In this document: positions 10,640 to 20,999 of the stretch, piece by piece | Position numbering within the stretch: the stretch's first letter is position 1 | Layout: every line of letters starts with the position of its first letter | Assembly (NCBI GenBank): GCA_036245525.1 | Contig: BTPG01000003.1 | Span: 215,318,449 to 215,382,448, forward strand | DNA from: Semisulcospira habei | Taxonomy: Eukaryota > Mollusca > Gastropoda > Semisulcospiridae | Direction of reading: 5' to 3' | DNA: 64,000 bases | Notes under the pieces: model-generated | The model's database searches: none | Told to the model about the DNA's origin: nothing | The model's input: only the letters and a program-made list of their open reading frames with translations | Position numbers and translations under genes: made by a program

Positions 10640-11023
10640 GTTTCCAGGGTCACCCTAGTCAGCCCCACAGGGTGGGTTTTCCCCTCTATTATGGGGCATT
10701 TGTTTCTGTCTACCCTTGGTCCATTCACCTGTGTTTGCCTTTTTAAAACTCTCCCTGCTCTCTGCGCTGCCTGTAACTCTAGATATTGGATGTGTGTTGC
10801 TAAATGGCCTTAGCTTTATTTAGGCCCCATGTCGTAGGTTTATTTAACGTATTGGATCGGCTGGCGACATGCATTCGATGTTCTGTTTTTTTTTTTTTTG
10901 TCACAAGCAGTGCAGGCACGTCCTGAGAGTCGTGTTGCTGTCGTGACGTTGAGCAATGTACAATCAATCAATTATGCCACGTGTGACGAGTTGCAGCTGA
11001 GTGAGGTTTCTTTACAAGAACTG

Positions 11024-11500
11024 TGAACATCGAGGCTTTGCTGCTGCGGACTCAGCTTCGCTGGGCAGGGCACGTCTCCAGGATGGAGGATCATCGCCTA
11101 CCCAAGATCACCGTGATCGGCGAGCTCGCCATTGGACACCGAGACAGAGGGGCACCAAAGAAGAGATACAAAGACGGTCTCAAGAAGTCACTTATTGCCT
11201 GCCAAATCGACCACCGCCAGTGGTCTTCGCTTGCTGCGGACCGCGAGACCTGGCGCTCCACCATTTACAAGGCAGCCGTCTCCTTTGAGGACTCTCGCAG
11301 AGCTAGCCTTAAGGACAAGCGGCTCAGGAGAAATGAACAGAGATGTCGAGACTCAGAAGCATGGCCAGACCTTCCCCTTCAGCCACTGCGGTCGAACCTG
11401 CCTGTCCCGGATTGGCCTCCGCAGCCACGAGCATGCCTGCAGACGTCGTGGGCAACCCTTATAGAATCTTCTTTCGCGAAGTCAAGCCAAGAGAGTCGTC
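11024..11500 (+). pseudogene. LINE-A 3' end fragment, frameshifted
   Basis: Nearly identical in protein to the last 150 residues of the LINE-A reverse transcriptase (starts NIEALLLRTQLRWAGHV). A frameshift near 11330 moves the C-terminal zinc-finger segment (FPFSHCGRTCLSRIGL) into another frame. The 3' end TTCGCGAAGTCAAGCCAAGA is kept. The 5' truncation point is about 11024, joined to LTR sequence. Confidence 0.85.
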
Positions 11501-11789
11501 TTATCAGGATGTAGTACCATGTGGTTTTTACAGCACCATTCAGAAAATTCGTGAAGACTGGATTGTAAACAACGACTAATATCAAAACTGTTCTTACCAG
11601 GAACGTGAAGGCTTGTGTCGTCCGCAAAGAGATTACAAATCACATCGGCTAGATCGCATTATTGAAAACTGTCGTTTTAATAACGTCTTTTAAATGTTGT
11701 CGCATCTGTTATGCACGGGACGACCAATTTTCTAAATCAATATACGATTGAGAAACCCCCAACAGTAACCAAAGGAATGCTGCAGAATC
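11501..11789. other. No recognisable feature
   Basis: A/T-rich sequence between the LINE fragment and a tandem repeat; no domain, repeat or RNA gene was recognised. Confidence 0.4.
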
Positions 11790-11995
11790 AACAAGACATA
11801 TCTACACGTCAGTTTATGGCGTTTGTAGCAGGACTTCAATAAACAAGACATAGCTACACGTCAGTTTATGGCGTTTGTAGCAGGACTTCAATAAACAAGA
11901 CATAGCTACACGTCAGTTTATGGCGTTTGTAGCAGGACTTCAATAAACAAGACATAGCTACACGTCAGTTTATGGCGTTTGTAGCAGGACTTCAG
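11790..11995. repeat. 52-bp tandem repeat, about 4 copies
   Basis: The unit AATAAACAAGACATAGCTAC plus 32 bp repeats with a period of 52; copies are almost identical apart from the first. Confidence 0.9.
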
Positions 11996-13016
11996 CATAA
12001 GATGTGACGTCATACTAACACGTTAGTTACATGTCACGTTTTAGCCCTTGCATACACGGGACGGCCATTTCGTTTTTGAGAACAGTTTCTTTCTAAATCA
12101 TCGTTACACGTAACTAGCATCAGTCGATGTGAGTAAATTACAATTTTTACCTTATTTTCTTTCTAAATATAATCAAACTTGCTTGAGCGGATTACCTTTA
12201 TATGCGGTCATCTGCTCATTACGACCATTACAATATACTACCTTTTGCTTTTACTGTATAACGACCCTTCATACAACGACAACCTGTGCATAACGCTTGT
12301 GGCCAGCTGTTTTCACTCTCGACCTAAACTTGAACTTCCATATAGCCGCCGCTTTTAATCCGAGTGCCGCTTGGTTAAGCTCGGTCAAGAAGGAAGGGTT
12401 GTCCTTTATTTATCGTCTGAGGTTTCGACGCTCCTTTACGTCAGTCGCGTATGCTCAGTCCAGCAGGACAGGTCGCTTTATTCATCATCACCCGGCCGTT
12501 TACGTCTCTCACACCTCGGCTGAAAGGTGCATAGACGCGATCAGGTGAATCTGTATGAACTTTGTTCATCATGAGGCTTTCTGAAGCAAACCGTTAGGCT
12601 TGTAAATAAATCTCTGAAATTTCAAACTGTTTGTTTGACATTGGTACAGTGTTTCAGTGTCTGGTCGCAGTACATTGCGTATATTATTATGTTCAGTGTT
12701 ACGGACTGTCGGAAAGATCGGTGGTTTAATTGTTTGTGATGTGATAATCTTGTTAACAGGGGGATCTCCACTCACACTCTCATACTCTCATCATTGTAGC
12801 TATCAATCAACATCTCGTCCATCACATTTCTCTCACTCCGGAGAGGGACGTCTCGCATGCGTTTCCCACACACATACATACAACTGATTACTACGAACTC
12901 AGTTGCTGAATTGCTAACTATGTTAATTATTTACATATAAACAATCAAATATGTCCCACTTAACTAATGTCTAAAGTATCTCAAATTACACTTTCTTCAT
13001 TTTCAATCTACCTAGT
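11996..13016. other. No gene recognised; possible old repeat sequence
   Basis: The short frames at 12297-12548 and 12657-12887 have no domain, no splice context and no tandem structure. Nothing further can be supported. Confidence 0.4.
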
Positions 13017-13143
13017 TTATTTCACTGTCTAGTTGTGTTATTTCACTGTCTAGTTGTGTTATTTCACTGTCTAGTTCTGTTATTCCACTGTCTAGTTCTG
13101 TTATTCCACTGTCTAGTTCTGTTATTTCACTGTCTAGTTCTGT
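13017..13143. repeat. 21-bp tandem repeat, 6 copies
   Basis: Units of TTATTTCACTGTCTAGTTGTG with G/C and T/C variants repeat at a 21-bp period. Confidence 0.9.
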
Positions 13144-14239
13144 GCACAGAAACAATAACGACACCTTAACTGGCCAGGCTTTCTACTTCGTGTTCATAGC
13201 TGAGTTACGTTGGATACTGATCTTGGCCTCACCGTCGCTGAGTCTTCAGGCGATACTGAATCAGTGTTCATGGGTTCACTTAGACACGTTCACAATGGTA
13301 TTAGTCCACACTTCTCTTGTTGGTTTGATCACCTTCAGGTGAATCCATTTTGAAACCGGTTAGTCCCGATCACACAAGTTCACACCACTGACTTTCCATC
13401 TGTCTCCCCCTCCTCTCTTCTCTCAGACCTCGTCTTTTCGCATCTATCGCTCAGCGTCCAGTCTCTAATTCCCCAAGTCTCTTCTTTCGTGTTCTGCGCT
13501 CCGTATATATACCCAAGTCTCTCTCCCTTCCTCATTCTGTATTACTACACGCTGTCATGAATACTCATTCACATCTCTACATCAACTAACTTCAATAGCT
13601 ATATGACATATACTAAACATGCATTTCACATCCAATCCATACATCAAATTTAGCCTAACAAACGTATCACAACATTAATAAGATAATTATTTTGTGAACG
13701 GACTATTTCTTTCAAAATGCTGGAATTCCTTCAGACACTACTGACTAAGTGTGTTCTTTGATAGACTCGGGCGGGAAAGTCCTGAATCCCTCCTCCCCCG
13801 CTAAATAGGTTAGGATTCCTTCACTTCCGCACGTACGCAATTCTTCAGTAGAAAGACTACTGACCAACTTTCCCCTCAATTAGCCTAGATACTCTTACTT
13901 TCGCACGTATACACTTCTGGTTTCCCACCAAGGACTCATGCGTACCGGCACGTAACCCACTTAGTCCCGTGTGCACTTCATGACTTACTCACAGTCTGCG
14001 ATATAAATTTCCCTCATTCCATGATTTCGCTAGTACTTTAGTTCTTAACCTTTCACTTATGTCAAATGCTAGCTGTTCATTGGAGTTTGTTTCTTTATTC
14101 TTTAAATGGCCACCAGTTTTCCTCCGTTCCCTGGGTGGTCGTTATAGACAGGTTTGGTTGTACTCGAAATCTTTTACACTTGTATTAGTTTGATTTGTGT
14201 TTTTCATTCAGTCGACTTGGTCGCATTATTGTCGCAAGT
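13144..14239. other. No gene recognised
   Basis: C/T-rich stretches (13385-13560) and A/T-rich sequence without a credible coding frame, transposon protein or RNA gene. Confidence 0.4.
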
Positions 14240-14840
14240 AACAGTCGGGACCGCCACACTTGTCAGCAGCTCATTATTAGATCAACTGTAACAGTCGGGA
14301 CCGCCACACTTGTCAGCAGCTCATTATTAGATCAACTGTAACAGTCGGGACCGCCACACTTGTCAGCAGCTCATTATTAGATCAACTTTAACAGTCGGGA
14401 CCGCCACACTTGTCAGCAGCTCATTATTAGATCAACTGTAACAGTCGGCACCGCCACACTTGTCAGCAGCTCATTATTAGATCAACTGTAACAGTCGGCA
14501 CCGCCACACTTGTCAGCAGCTCATTATTAGATCAACTGTAACAGTCGGCACCGCCACATTTGTCAGCAGCTCATTATTAGATCAACTGTAACAGTCGGCA
14601 CCGCCACACTTGTCAGCAGCTCATTATTAGATCAACTGTAACAGTCGGCACCGCCACACTTGTCAGCAGCTCATTATTAGATCAACTGTAACAGTCGGCA
14701 CCGCCACACTTGTCAGCAGCTCATTATTAGATCAACTGTAACAGTCGGCACCGCCACACTTGTCAGCAGCTCATTATTAGATCAACTGTAACAGTTGGCA
14801 CCGCCACACTTGTCAGCAGCTCATTATTAGATCAACTGAG
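14240..14840. repeat. 50-bp tandem repeat, 12 copies
   Basis: The unit starts ACAGTCGGGACCGCCACACT and has an exact period of 50. Copies 1-4 carry GGGACC and copies 5-12 carry GGCACC, a clean block switch. Near identity between copies implies recent expansion or homogenisation. There are no unique spacers, so it is not a CRISPR array. Confidence 0.95.
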
Positions 14841-15298
14841 CTCGTGTTTTGGCATGATACGCATGACACATTATTTCTTGTTCTATGTTAATCTGTGTTC
14901 ATCAGCCTGATTACATGTCAAATTGTAATATGTTGCAAACATGTCCCTTTTAGTTCTGCGACATCATGACTTGCTTTCGTCGGTCTGTCATTGTAGCAGC
15001 CGTAATGCTTTGTTTAATTATTGTGTCTGTTAAGTAACAATTAACACTAAACATGTAAGGTTCTTCTTTTTATCTTTAGATACGATCGAAAGATGAGAAG
15101 GCGGGCGAATCTGAAGTGCGAGGGTTCCTGATAGAGACCGAGGATAAGACATAGCATTTGCCCGAGGTAGAGGACGTCGCATGGGTTGAAGCAACCGACA
15201 TCACTGGTACCCTGGACCACAACAGACTGGGAACCAGACTCTTAAATTGACATGTCGTTGCTTTGATTACCACTTACGTCTACATTTAATACAAGTGT
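14841..15298. other. No gene recognised
   Basis: Sequence between two tandem arrays. The 65-codon minus frame at 15076-15273 shows no known domain. Confidence 0.4.
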
Positions 15299-15622
15299 CT
15301 AAATTGGGATCGACTTGTCGTTTATTACTGTTTTATTGTCAGCTATTTCCTCGTTGATTATGTCGCATGTAACACTGTAAACTGGGATTGACTTGTCGTG
15401 TATTACTGTTTTATTGTCAGCTATTTCCTCATTGATTATGTCGCATGTAACACTGTAAACTGGGATCGATTTGTCGTGTATTACTGTTTTATTGTCAGCT
15501 ATTTCCTCATTGATTATGTCGCATGTAACACTGTAACAGCAACTTTTATTTTTGCTTTCTACTGAAAACAAATCTTCTTTTAGTATATTGTCATAAATAA
15601 GGTGAAGGCGAAGAGGATGCAA
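15299..15622 (-). repeat. 78-bp tandem repeat (3 copies) with in-frame minus-strand reading
   Basis: Three copies with a 78-bp period (15301, 15379, 15457) differ at a few sites. Because 78 is divisible by three, the minus strand reads a 26-residue repeat with the core CDIINEEIADNKTVI through a 107-codon open frame. No signal peptide, domain or splice signals were found, and coding status is doubtful. Confidence 0.6.
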
Positions 15623-16074
15623 ATACGGATATACGGAAATATTGCAAAGAGGTGCCCTGCAAATTACATTGTGACAACTTCACTTGGTCAGTACGTGGTT
15701 CCATGGCTGGTGCTGATGCTGTGCATTTTTTCTTCCACTGCTTTTTTAATAGTGTACTTCACCCGCCAACACCAATAATATTTCAATTGTCATCGTCCAT
15801 AAAATTGCAATCACAATGCAATGTCACCGGGCCTTACAGCACACCCTAACTTGCAACGGCCAAAATGAAAAAAAAAGTGAACAAGACACTGATTTCTCTA
15901 TGATGGTATACGATTTAAGCGATATCCTGCCTTCTTAAACGCAGGAATTGAACAATCACATATGCAATTTAATTTTTGACATGATTTCAACATGTTAGGC
16001 AATACTCACGTACGTCTTCGCGAACGCGTGTTGTCATACTTTTTTGCTAATTGACGCCTTTATCGTGTTTCATG
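15623..16074. other. No gene recognised
   Basis: A/T-rich sequence; the small plus frame at 15652-15849 has no recognisable domain. Confidence 0.4.
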
Positions 16075-16410
16075 TAAAACACCAAAGTAAAATATGCCTA
16101 AGTATGATCCTATTTAAGGTCGCTTGTGACCTTGACCTTACAGAAAGGTCACTGAATTTGGTACTTTTAAACAGTATCCTTGGACCAAGTTTGAAGACGG
16201 TGGCTTCAATACGCACAAACCGGGTGGGAGAGGCTAGCGCTGGTAGAATAGTACATATACCAAGGGGAATTACTCAGCGCTGGACATACAAACAGTTAAT
16301 AGTTTCAGTAGAAATTGCGAACGTTAAAATTTGCGGCGGATGACGGACGACGGACGGACAACAACTGGCCCAGAACATAGACTCAGTTTTGATGTCGCAC
16401 GTGATCCAAA
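16075..16410 (+). repeat. R4 repeat, copy d, interrupted by R5
   Basis: A single R4 unit with TGACCTTGACCTTA (16127-16140) and the terminus with GGACGACGGACGGACAAC and GTCGCACGTGA. Between GTGGCTTCAATA and the block GAACGTTAAAATTTG an R5 element (about 16213-16301) has been inserted. Confidence 0.7.
16213..16301 (+). mobile_element. R5 short element, single copy
   Basis: About 89 bp with GAGGCTAGCGCTGG, ACCAAGGGGAATTAC and CAGCGCTGGACA, the same order as the left part of the composite at 23161-23756. It interrupts R4 cleanly; a possible AATA target repeat flanks it. Confidence 0.6.
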
Positions 16411-16424
16411 AGCCACGTCAGGAT

Positions 16425-16690
16425 TTGTAACGGCCTTTTACAATTTGACAGAAAGGGAAAACAACAGACAATAGAGGTTGAAAACCCTTTAAATTCGATA
16501 CAAAAAAACAACAAAACACGACGCTTCGGATCAAAGATCCCTTTTCCGGGTGATCACCCAGAAGAAGGATCACCCAGAAGAATGATCTTTGGTGCGCAAC
16601 GTCGTGCTTCTTGTATCTAATTTAAAGGATTTATTAACCTATATTTTCTGTTTTCCTTTCACATGAAACCCTAGCGGCAACAGTTTGACT
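16425..16690. repeat. Fold-back element of about 265 bp
   Basis: Left text (GACAGAAAGGGAAAACAACA, then CCCTTTAAATTCGATAC, then ATCAAAGATC) is mirrored by the right text in reverse complement (AAAGGATT, ACCTATATTTTCTG, GATCTTTGG). Arms are imperfect, about 75-80% by eye, around a centre containing two GGATCACCCAGAAGAA copies. Confidence 0.6.
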
Positions 16691-16857
16691 ACAATTTGAC
16701 ACGACGCTCATGCACATACTTTGGACTCTCTCCGGACATTGTGACATCAAGAAATCTACCCTGGCTGTTGAAAACTGGCGACAACATCATACAAACATAA
16801 CCCTATTTCTGTCGATAGCGATTTTTTAGGCGTCATTTAACAGCAATGTGCCGGTTG

Positions 16858-16990
16858 CAGGAGATGGATAGACCATGATAATACAATGTTTGAGCCAGAT
16901 TAGCTTGGCGCCTGACGGCGCCAAGCTAATCTGGCATCACCCTTGAATAATTCAATTGAATAATTATTATCATAGTCGATCCATCTCCTG
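16858..16990. repeat. M2 palindromic element, copy 2 (longest)
   Basis: The arms begin CAGGAGATGGATAGACCATG and end with the complement; the inner part has AGATTAGCTTGGCGCC repeated in inverse orientation. It ends only 34 bp from the donor side of the EGF exon at 17024-17122, inside the downstream intron. Confidence 0.8.
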
Positions 16991-17023
16991 TTTAGTGCGT
17001 GGGGGTTGCGTCTTTTTACGTAC

Positions 17024-17122
17024 CGATACAGGGGCCGCTGCCACAATTGCACCTGTACCCATTAGGAATGTTCGCACAATTTTTTCCTCTCTCGCATGGG
17101 TTACTGTCACACGGAAAAAGGA
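17024..17122 (-). CDS. Atypical EGF-like domain exon
   Basis: A 99-bp phase 1-1 exon with acceptor TATTTTTGCAG and donor ATCG followed by GTACGT. Cysteine pattern is C-DSNP-C-ERGKN-C-ANIPNGYR-C-N-C-GSGP-C: the first five spacings match EGF, but the last loop has 4 residues rather than the 8 seen in the other three exons. C-A-N-I-P-N-G-Y-R-C fits the Asn beta-hydroxylation consensus. Only this frame, not the longer frame on the same strand, gives the cysteine pattern. It lies between the exons at 50624 and 7935 in transcription order. Confidence 0.75.
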
Positions 17123-17176
17123 CTGCAAAAATAGGTTTCTAGATTGAAAGCCCGCCAAACACCATGCGTACAGCAT

Positions 17177-17672
17177 AGTCCCCGATACAGTATATATATA
17201 GTCCCCGATACAGTATATATATAGTCCCCGATACAGTATATATATAGTCCCCGATACAGTATATATAGTCCCCGATACAGTATATATATAGTCCCCGTTA
17301 CAGTATATATAGTCCCTGATACAATATATATAGTCCCCGATACAGTATATATATAGTCCCCGATACAGTATATATATAGTCCCCGATACAGTATATATAG
17401 TCCCCGATACAGTATATATATAGTCCCCGATACAGTATATATATAGTCCCCGATAAAGTATATATAGTCCCCGATACAGTATATATAGTCCCCGATAAAG
17501 TATATATAGTCCCCGATAAAGTATATATAGTCCCCGATACAGTATATATAGTCCCCGATACAGTATATATAGTCCCCGATACAGTATATATAGTCCCCGA
17601 TACAGTATATATAGTCCCCGATACAGTATATATAGTCCCCGATAGAGTATATATAGTCCCCGAAACAGTATA
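17177..17672. repeat. 21-23-bp tandem repeat, about 23 copies
   Basis: Unit AGTCCCCGATACAGTATATA with one or two extra AT steps; length alternates between 21 and 23 bp and some copies carry GATAAAG. Confidence 0.95.
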
Positions 17673-18080
17673 TGGCTGTTTTTCAGAAATGCTTGAACTA
17701 GTTGTCTTTCTAATTCAAAAGGATGTTTCAGCCATTATCAGTCTTCTACATGTACCAAACATTGCTCGAATTTTCTTTCACATATTTAAAATAACTTACT
17801 ACGTAGCTTGGATAAATGCTCCTTATATTTGAATAGATTGTGAATGAAATAAGTTCGCAGGGGTACAAAAAAAAAAAGAAGAAAAAAAAAAAGAAACCCG
17901 CTTGTTTCCAATACTTCTCAAAGAAAGCAAAATCGAATTAGATCACTCCAGAAATATGGGGGGGGGGGGGGGTTGGTTTTGTTGGCAACATTAGATTTTT
18001 ACATTTAATTCCCGCTTTTAGATTAATCTTGCGTCACGGCGGGACTTTGAATTTAGACTGTTTGATGTCCATAACGCTTT
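17673..18080. other. No gene recognised
   Basis: Contains A-rich (17868-17895) and G-run (17959-17972) low complexity only. Confidence 0.4.
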
Positions 18081-18693
18081 GTCAGTCGTGTTACGACGAC
18101 AGTAAATCACATATAAATAATAATTAATCCCTTGTTTCTAAATGAAACTCTGCCAGGAGTTACCTACTTTCCCTCTGCATTGACTTGCGCAGCCAAAATC
18201 CCAGACGGATTTTATGATCTGTTTGGTTTGACTGCTGCAATTGTGCAAAGAAAGGAGGGTGTCTTTTTATTTTTATTTTATTTTTGTACATTTTTTTTTA
18301 AATATAAGAGTGTCAGTCGTGTTACGTTGTATTTCTGTTCGTAAAGTGCCTGAAATTTTCAAATAATATTTTGACAGGAACTGTTTGGTGGTTCAGTGTT
18401 AAACGGATCAAGACTTTCATTTCGCTCTCAATGTAGAGAGTATTTATTCGTTTCTAAACTGATTTTTGTTAGTCGTGTTACTGTCAGTCGTGTTATGGTG
18501 GAATTCGTAACACGACTGCCAGGACCCTAACACGACTGACAGAAAATGCCTGTCACTGACTTTGACCTGGTTGATAAAGTTCCTTTTCTTTTGATACTGT
18601 CGACCTTTCACCAATTTAGTGTTTCGTAGATCCGAAACTATTTCCAATGATGCCAGTACTCTTTTTACTTTATAACTCGTACTAGCGGAAGAC

Positions 18694-19041
18694 ATGAAGA
18701 GCAGTTGCAGACCAAAAACTTTGAAACAGTTCCTTGAACAATCTTCACCATATACTTACTGTTACGCCAGAACACATCAACTGCATATATTCTCTGCTTC
18801 GTGTGTTCAACACGGATGCCCTGACCATGACCTGCGTGATTTCATTTTAGCACATGAAGGATGCAAACAGAAGATAAAAGATAACGAGGTGAAAGACAAA
18901 ACAGTAATCATCCCTAAGGGATCAAAATTAGTAGAAGTACACATTAGTAGAAGTACACATTACAAGAAAACAGCAGTTTTTAGACCATTGCGATGTCTTG
19001 CAGACTTGCAGACTGTCAATGTGTATGAATACTTATCTTGA
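18694..19041 (+). CDS. Unrecognised open reading frame, 115 codons
   Basis: ATG at 18694 starts a frame with five cysteines and several histidines (for example CVQHGCPDHDLRDF) and a basic middle part. I do not recognise a domain. It lies inside the GTCAGTCGTGTTAC cluster, about 150 bp after a dense group of motifs, and ends before a LINE remnant. It could be an exon, a decayed transposon frame or chance. Confidence 0.2.
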   Translation: MKSSCRPKTLKQFLEQSSPYTYCYARTHQLHIFSASCVQHGCPDHDLRDFILAHEGCKQKIKDNEVKDKTVIIPKGSKLVEVHISRSTHYKKTAVFRPLRCLADLQTVNVYEYLS

Positions 19042-19234
19042 AGGTGGCATTACTAGTGTTCCTGGATACATTGAACAGGACAATCTGTCTGTTGAGTATA
19101 AAGCTGAAAAATATACCCGATAGGCATTCCAGTTACAGACGTGACAGACTCTTTGTCAGTAGAAGCATATGGGAACTGACTGCCTGCATGTGGCAGTGTC
19201 AATGCGTTCGGCCACGATAAGAGGCCAGCAGAAA

Positions 19235-19560
19235 TAAGAGCATGAGGATGTCAAAACCAGAGATGACCGTTGTTTTGCGCACGTTGGACCTGTTGTCTGG
19301 AACTCTCTACCCGCAGACATTATACATTCAAATCTGTGCTTAAGACCCACCTGTTTGATACCCCAATGCAGCTTAGTTCTTCGTGATTATGTACCTGTAT
19401 ATGTTTGTGTGTGTCTGTGTGTGCGTGTGTATTGTCCTTTGTTTTCCTAGCTTTATGCCCCCCTCCACCCCCACTCTGTAAATGTAAAAAGCTTTCTAAA
19501 AAGCTTACTTTTGGATAAGCGCTATGTACGTAGTCAATATGATATTATGTGGACGTCGAC
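19235..19560 (+). pseudogene. LINE 3' remnant (CR1/L2-like tail)
   Basis: Reads the common C-terminal end of a LINE reverse transcriptase (GPVVWNSLPADI then LKTHLFDTP) followed by a 3' UTR with a GT-rich part and GGATAAGCGCTATG. Strongly 5'-truncated. Confidence 0.7.
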
Positions 19561-19849
19561 AAGAAGCAATATGATGTATAACAAGTGGATTCCCAATAAT
19601 GTTGTGTCTAAAATACCGCACCGGGCACCCAAAATGATGGAGGAAAAGTTACTTTCGAACGCAGTTTGAAAGGACAGAAACTTATTTTCCCCAAAAGAGA
19701 CATTATGCTTGCATGAACACAAGAACATTTGTGCACTGATCTTACTTCCAGAAATGAAGCCTGTCTCCTCAAGCCAGTTTACTCTGGATCCTGCAATTTG
19801 CGAATCAGTCAAGGGGCTCTTAAATAATTACACATGAAAGTTCTTCGGG

Positions 19850-20495
19850 CTCACGTGTATGGCCGATCCACATGTTGGCCTTGTGACCTTGACCTTTCCG
19901 GCAGATCACTGAAATAAGCAAGTGTTCAAGTGTTCAGTACAGGGTTGGCTTTTGAACCTGCGGAGAAATAACAACTTTGTTCACACTCTTGACAACCTCC
20001 CATTACCCTTGACCTTTAAATCAGTTAACCAAATTAGTATACATAGAAAGTTGTCATCATCAGCTACCCTTTTGCCAAATATGGTTAACCATGTTTACAA
20101 AAATGCTCACAATCGTTAAAACATTCTAAAAAATAAACTTTATTCATATCGTTTGCAAATCTCTTGTTAACTTGACCTTTCCACGGGGTCATGTAAATCA
20201 GCATGCATACACCGGTCCTACCATCAGGTTTGTCTGTACGGGGTTTGGGGCGGAAGTTGAAAAAGAGTATTTGAGAAAATCATTTCTCATTTTGGTCAAA
20301 AATTAGTTATTTCTTGATCTCTTTCACCTTGACCTTTCTGCTGGGCCATCCAAATTAGTATGCATAGGAAGGTCGTACCATCAGGTATCGTTGTACTAAG
20401 TTTAAGCTTCGGGTTGTAAATATTATTTTGAGAAAAATAAAGAGTCTTTTCTCAAAATATTACTATTTTTGCTGTTGCACGTAAGCTAAGAAGTG
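19850..20495 (+). repeat. R4 multi-unit repeat, copy e
   Basis: About four diverged units: TGACCTTGACCTTT at 19884-19897, then TTACCCTTGACCTTTA, AACTTGACCTTTCC and CACCTTGACCTTTC. The terminus is degraded. Confidence 0.7.
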
Positions 20496-20999
20496 CATGA
20501 TGGACCACTTCAGTCCTTGCAAAATATTCCCACAAAAAGAAGACGATGAAGAAGAAGAAATACAGTTGGATTTACAAATCTTGCTTGTTTTTTAGCCGTA
20601 AGTAACTATGGTAATACGACTAACCGATGATGTTAGTCGTGTTACCAAAGACACGAAGAGACATTCTGTGTTTTCGAATGGGCACGTTGCAAGCTTCGTC
20701 TAAAGACGATGAAAATTAAACTGAACAGCTTGCAAGCTGAGAAACAACAAGATATTTTGTATCTTTATAGTGATGTATTGAACGAGATGTAAATCGCAGC
20801 ACGGCTGACGAGATCACTGTCAGTCGTGTTACCACACTGTCAGTCATGTTAAAAACAAATCTTACTTTTTATTCAGACGTAAATACAATATATTCCCACC
20901 ATAGTTTGAGGTTTTGAATCGTCTTACATCAGTTCACTATTAAACAAGAAAGACAAAGTCATTATGACATTGGATAGACGTGTATGACCGATTTACGTG
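20496..20999. other. Non-coding stretch with motif copies
   Basis: Holds four of the GTCAGTCGTGTTAC-type sites and a GAAGAAGAA run; no gene recognised. Confidence 0.4.

Larger units (their letters stand above)
8981..10971 (+). mobile_element. R1 retroposon, copy c, containing a LINE insertion
   Basis: The R1 head (8981-9036) and body plus tail (10640-10971) are separated by a LINE. The composite is flanked by the perfect 14-bp direct repeat TTATGCCACGTGTG (8967-8980 and 10972-10985) lying inside the LTR, which fixes both R1 ends and shows R1 is a retroposed unit. The tail is GTACAATCAATCAA. Confidence 0.85.
8374..11023 (+). mobile_element. Solo LTR of Gypsy-like element, interrupted
   Basis: Begins TGTTACGTTTGTGGTTGTGT and is collinear with the minus-strand LTR at 60167-61064 (shared blocks include ATATTTATTTGAG, GGAGATCGCATCGCTGAA, TTGGAACTGTTACTCCAG and GTTGCAGCTGA). 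The LTR covers 8374-8980 and continues at 10986-11023; R1 copy c sits between with a 14-bp target duplication. The last part is replaced by a truncated LINE at 11024. No internal coding region follows, so it is a solo or truncated LTR. Confidence 0.8.

Noticed and set aside
14240..14840. CRISPR-like array
   Set aside because: The 50-bp units are contiguous with no unique spacers, in a eukaryotic repeat-rich context.
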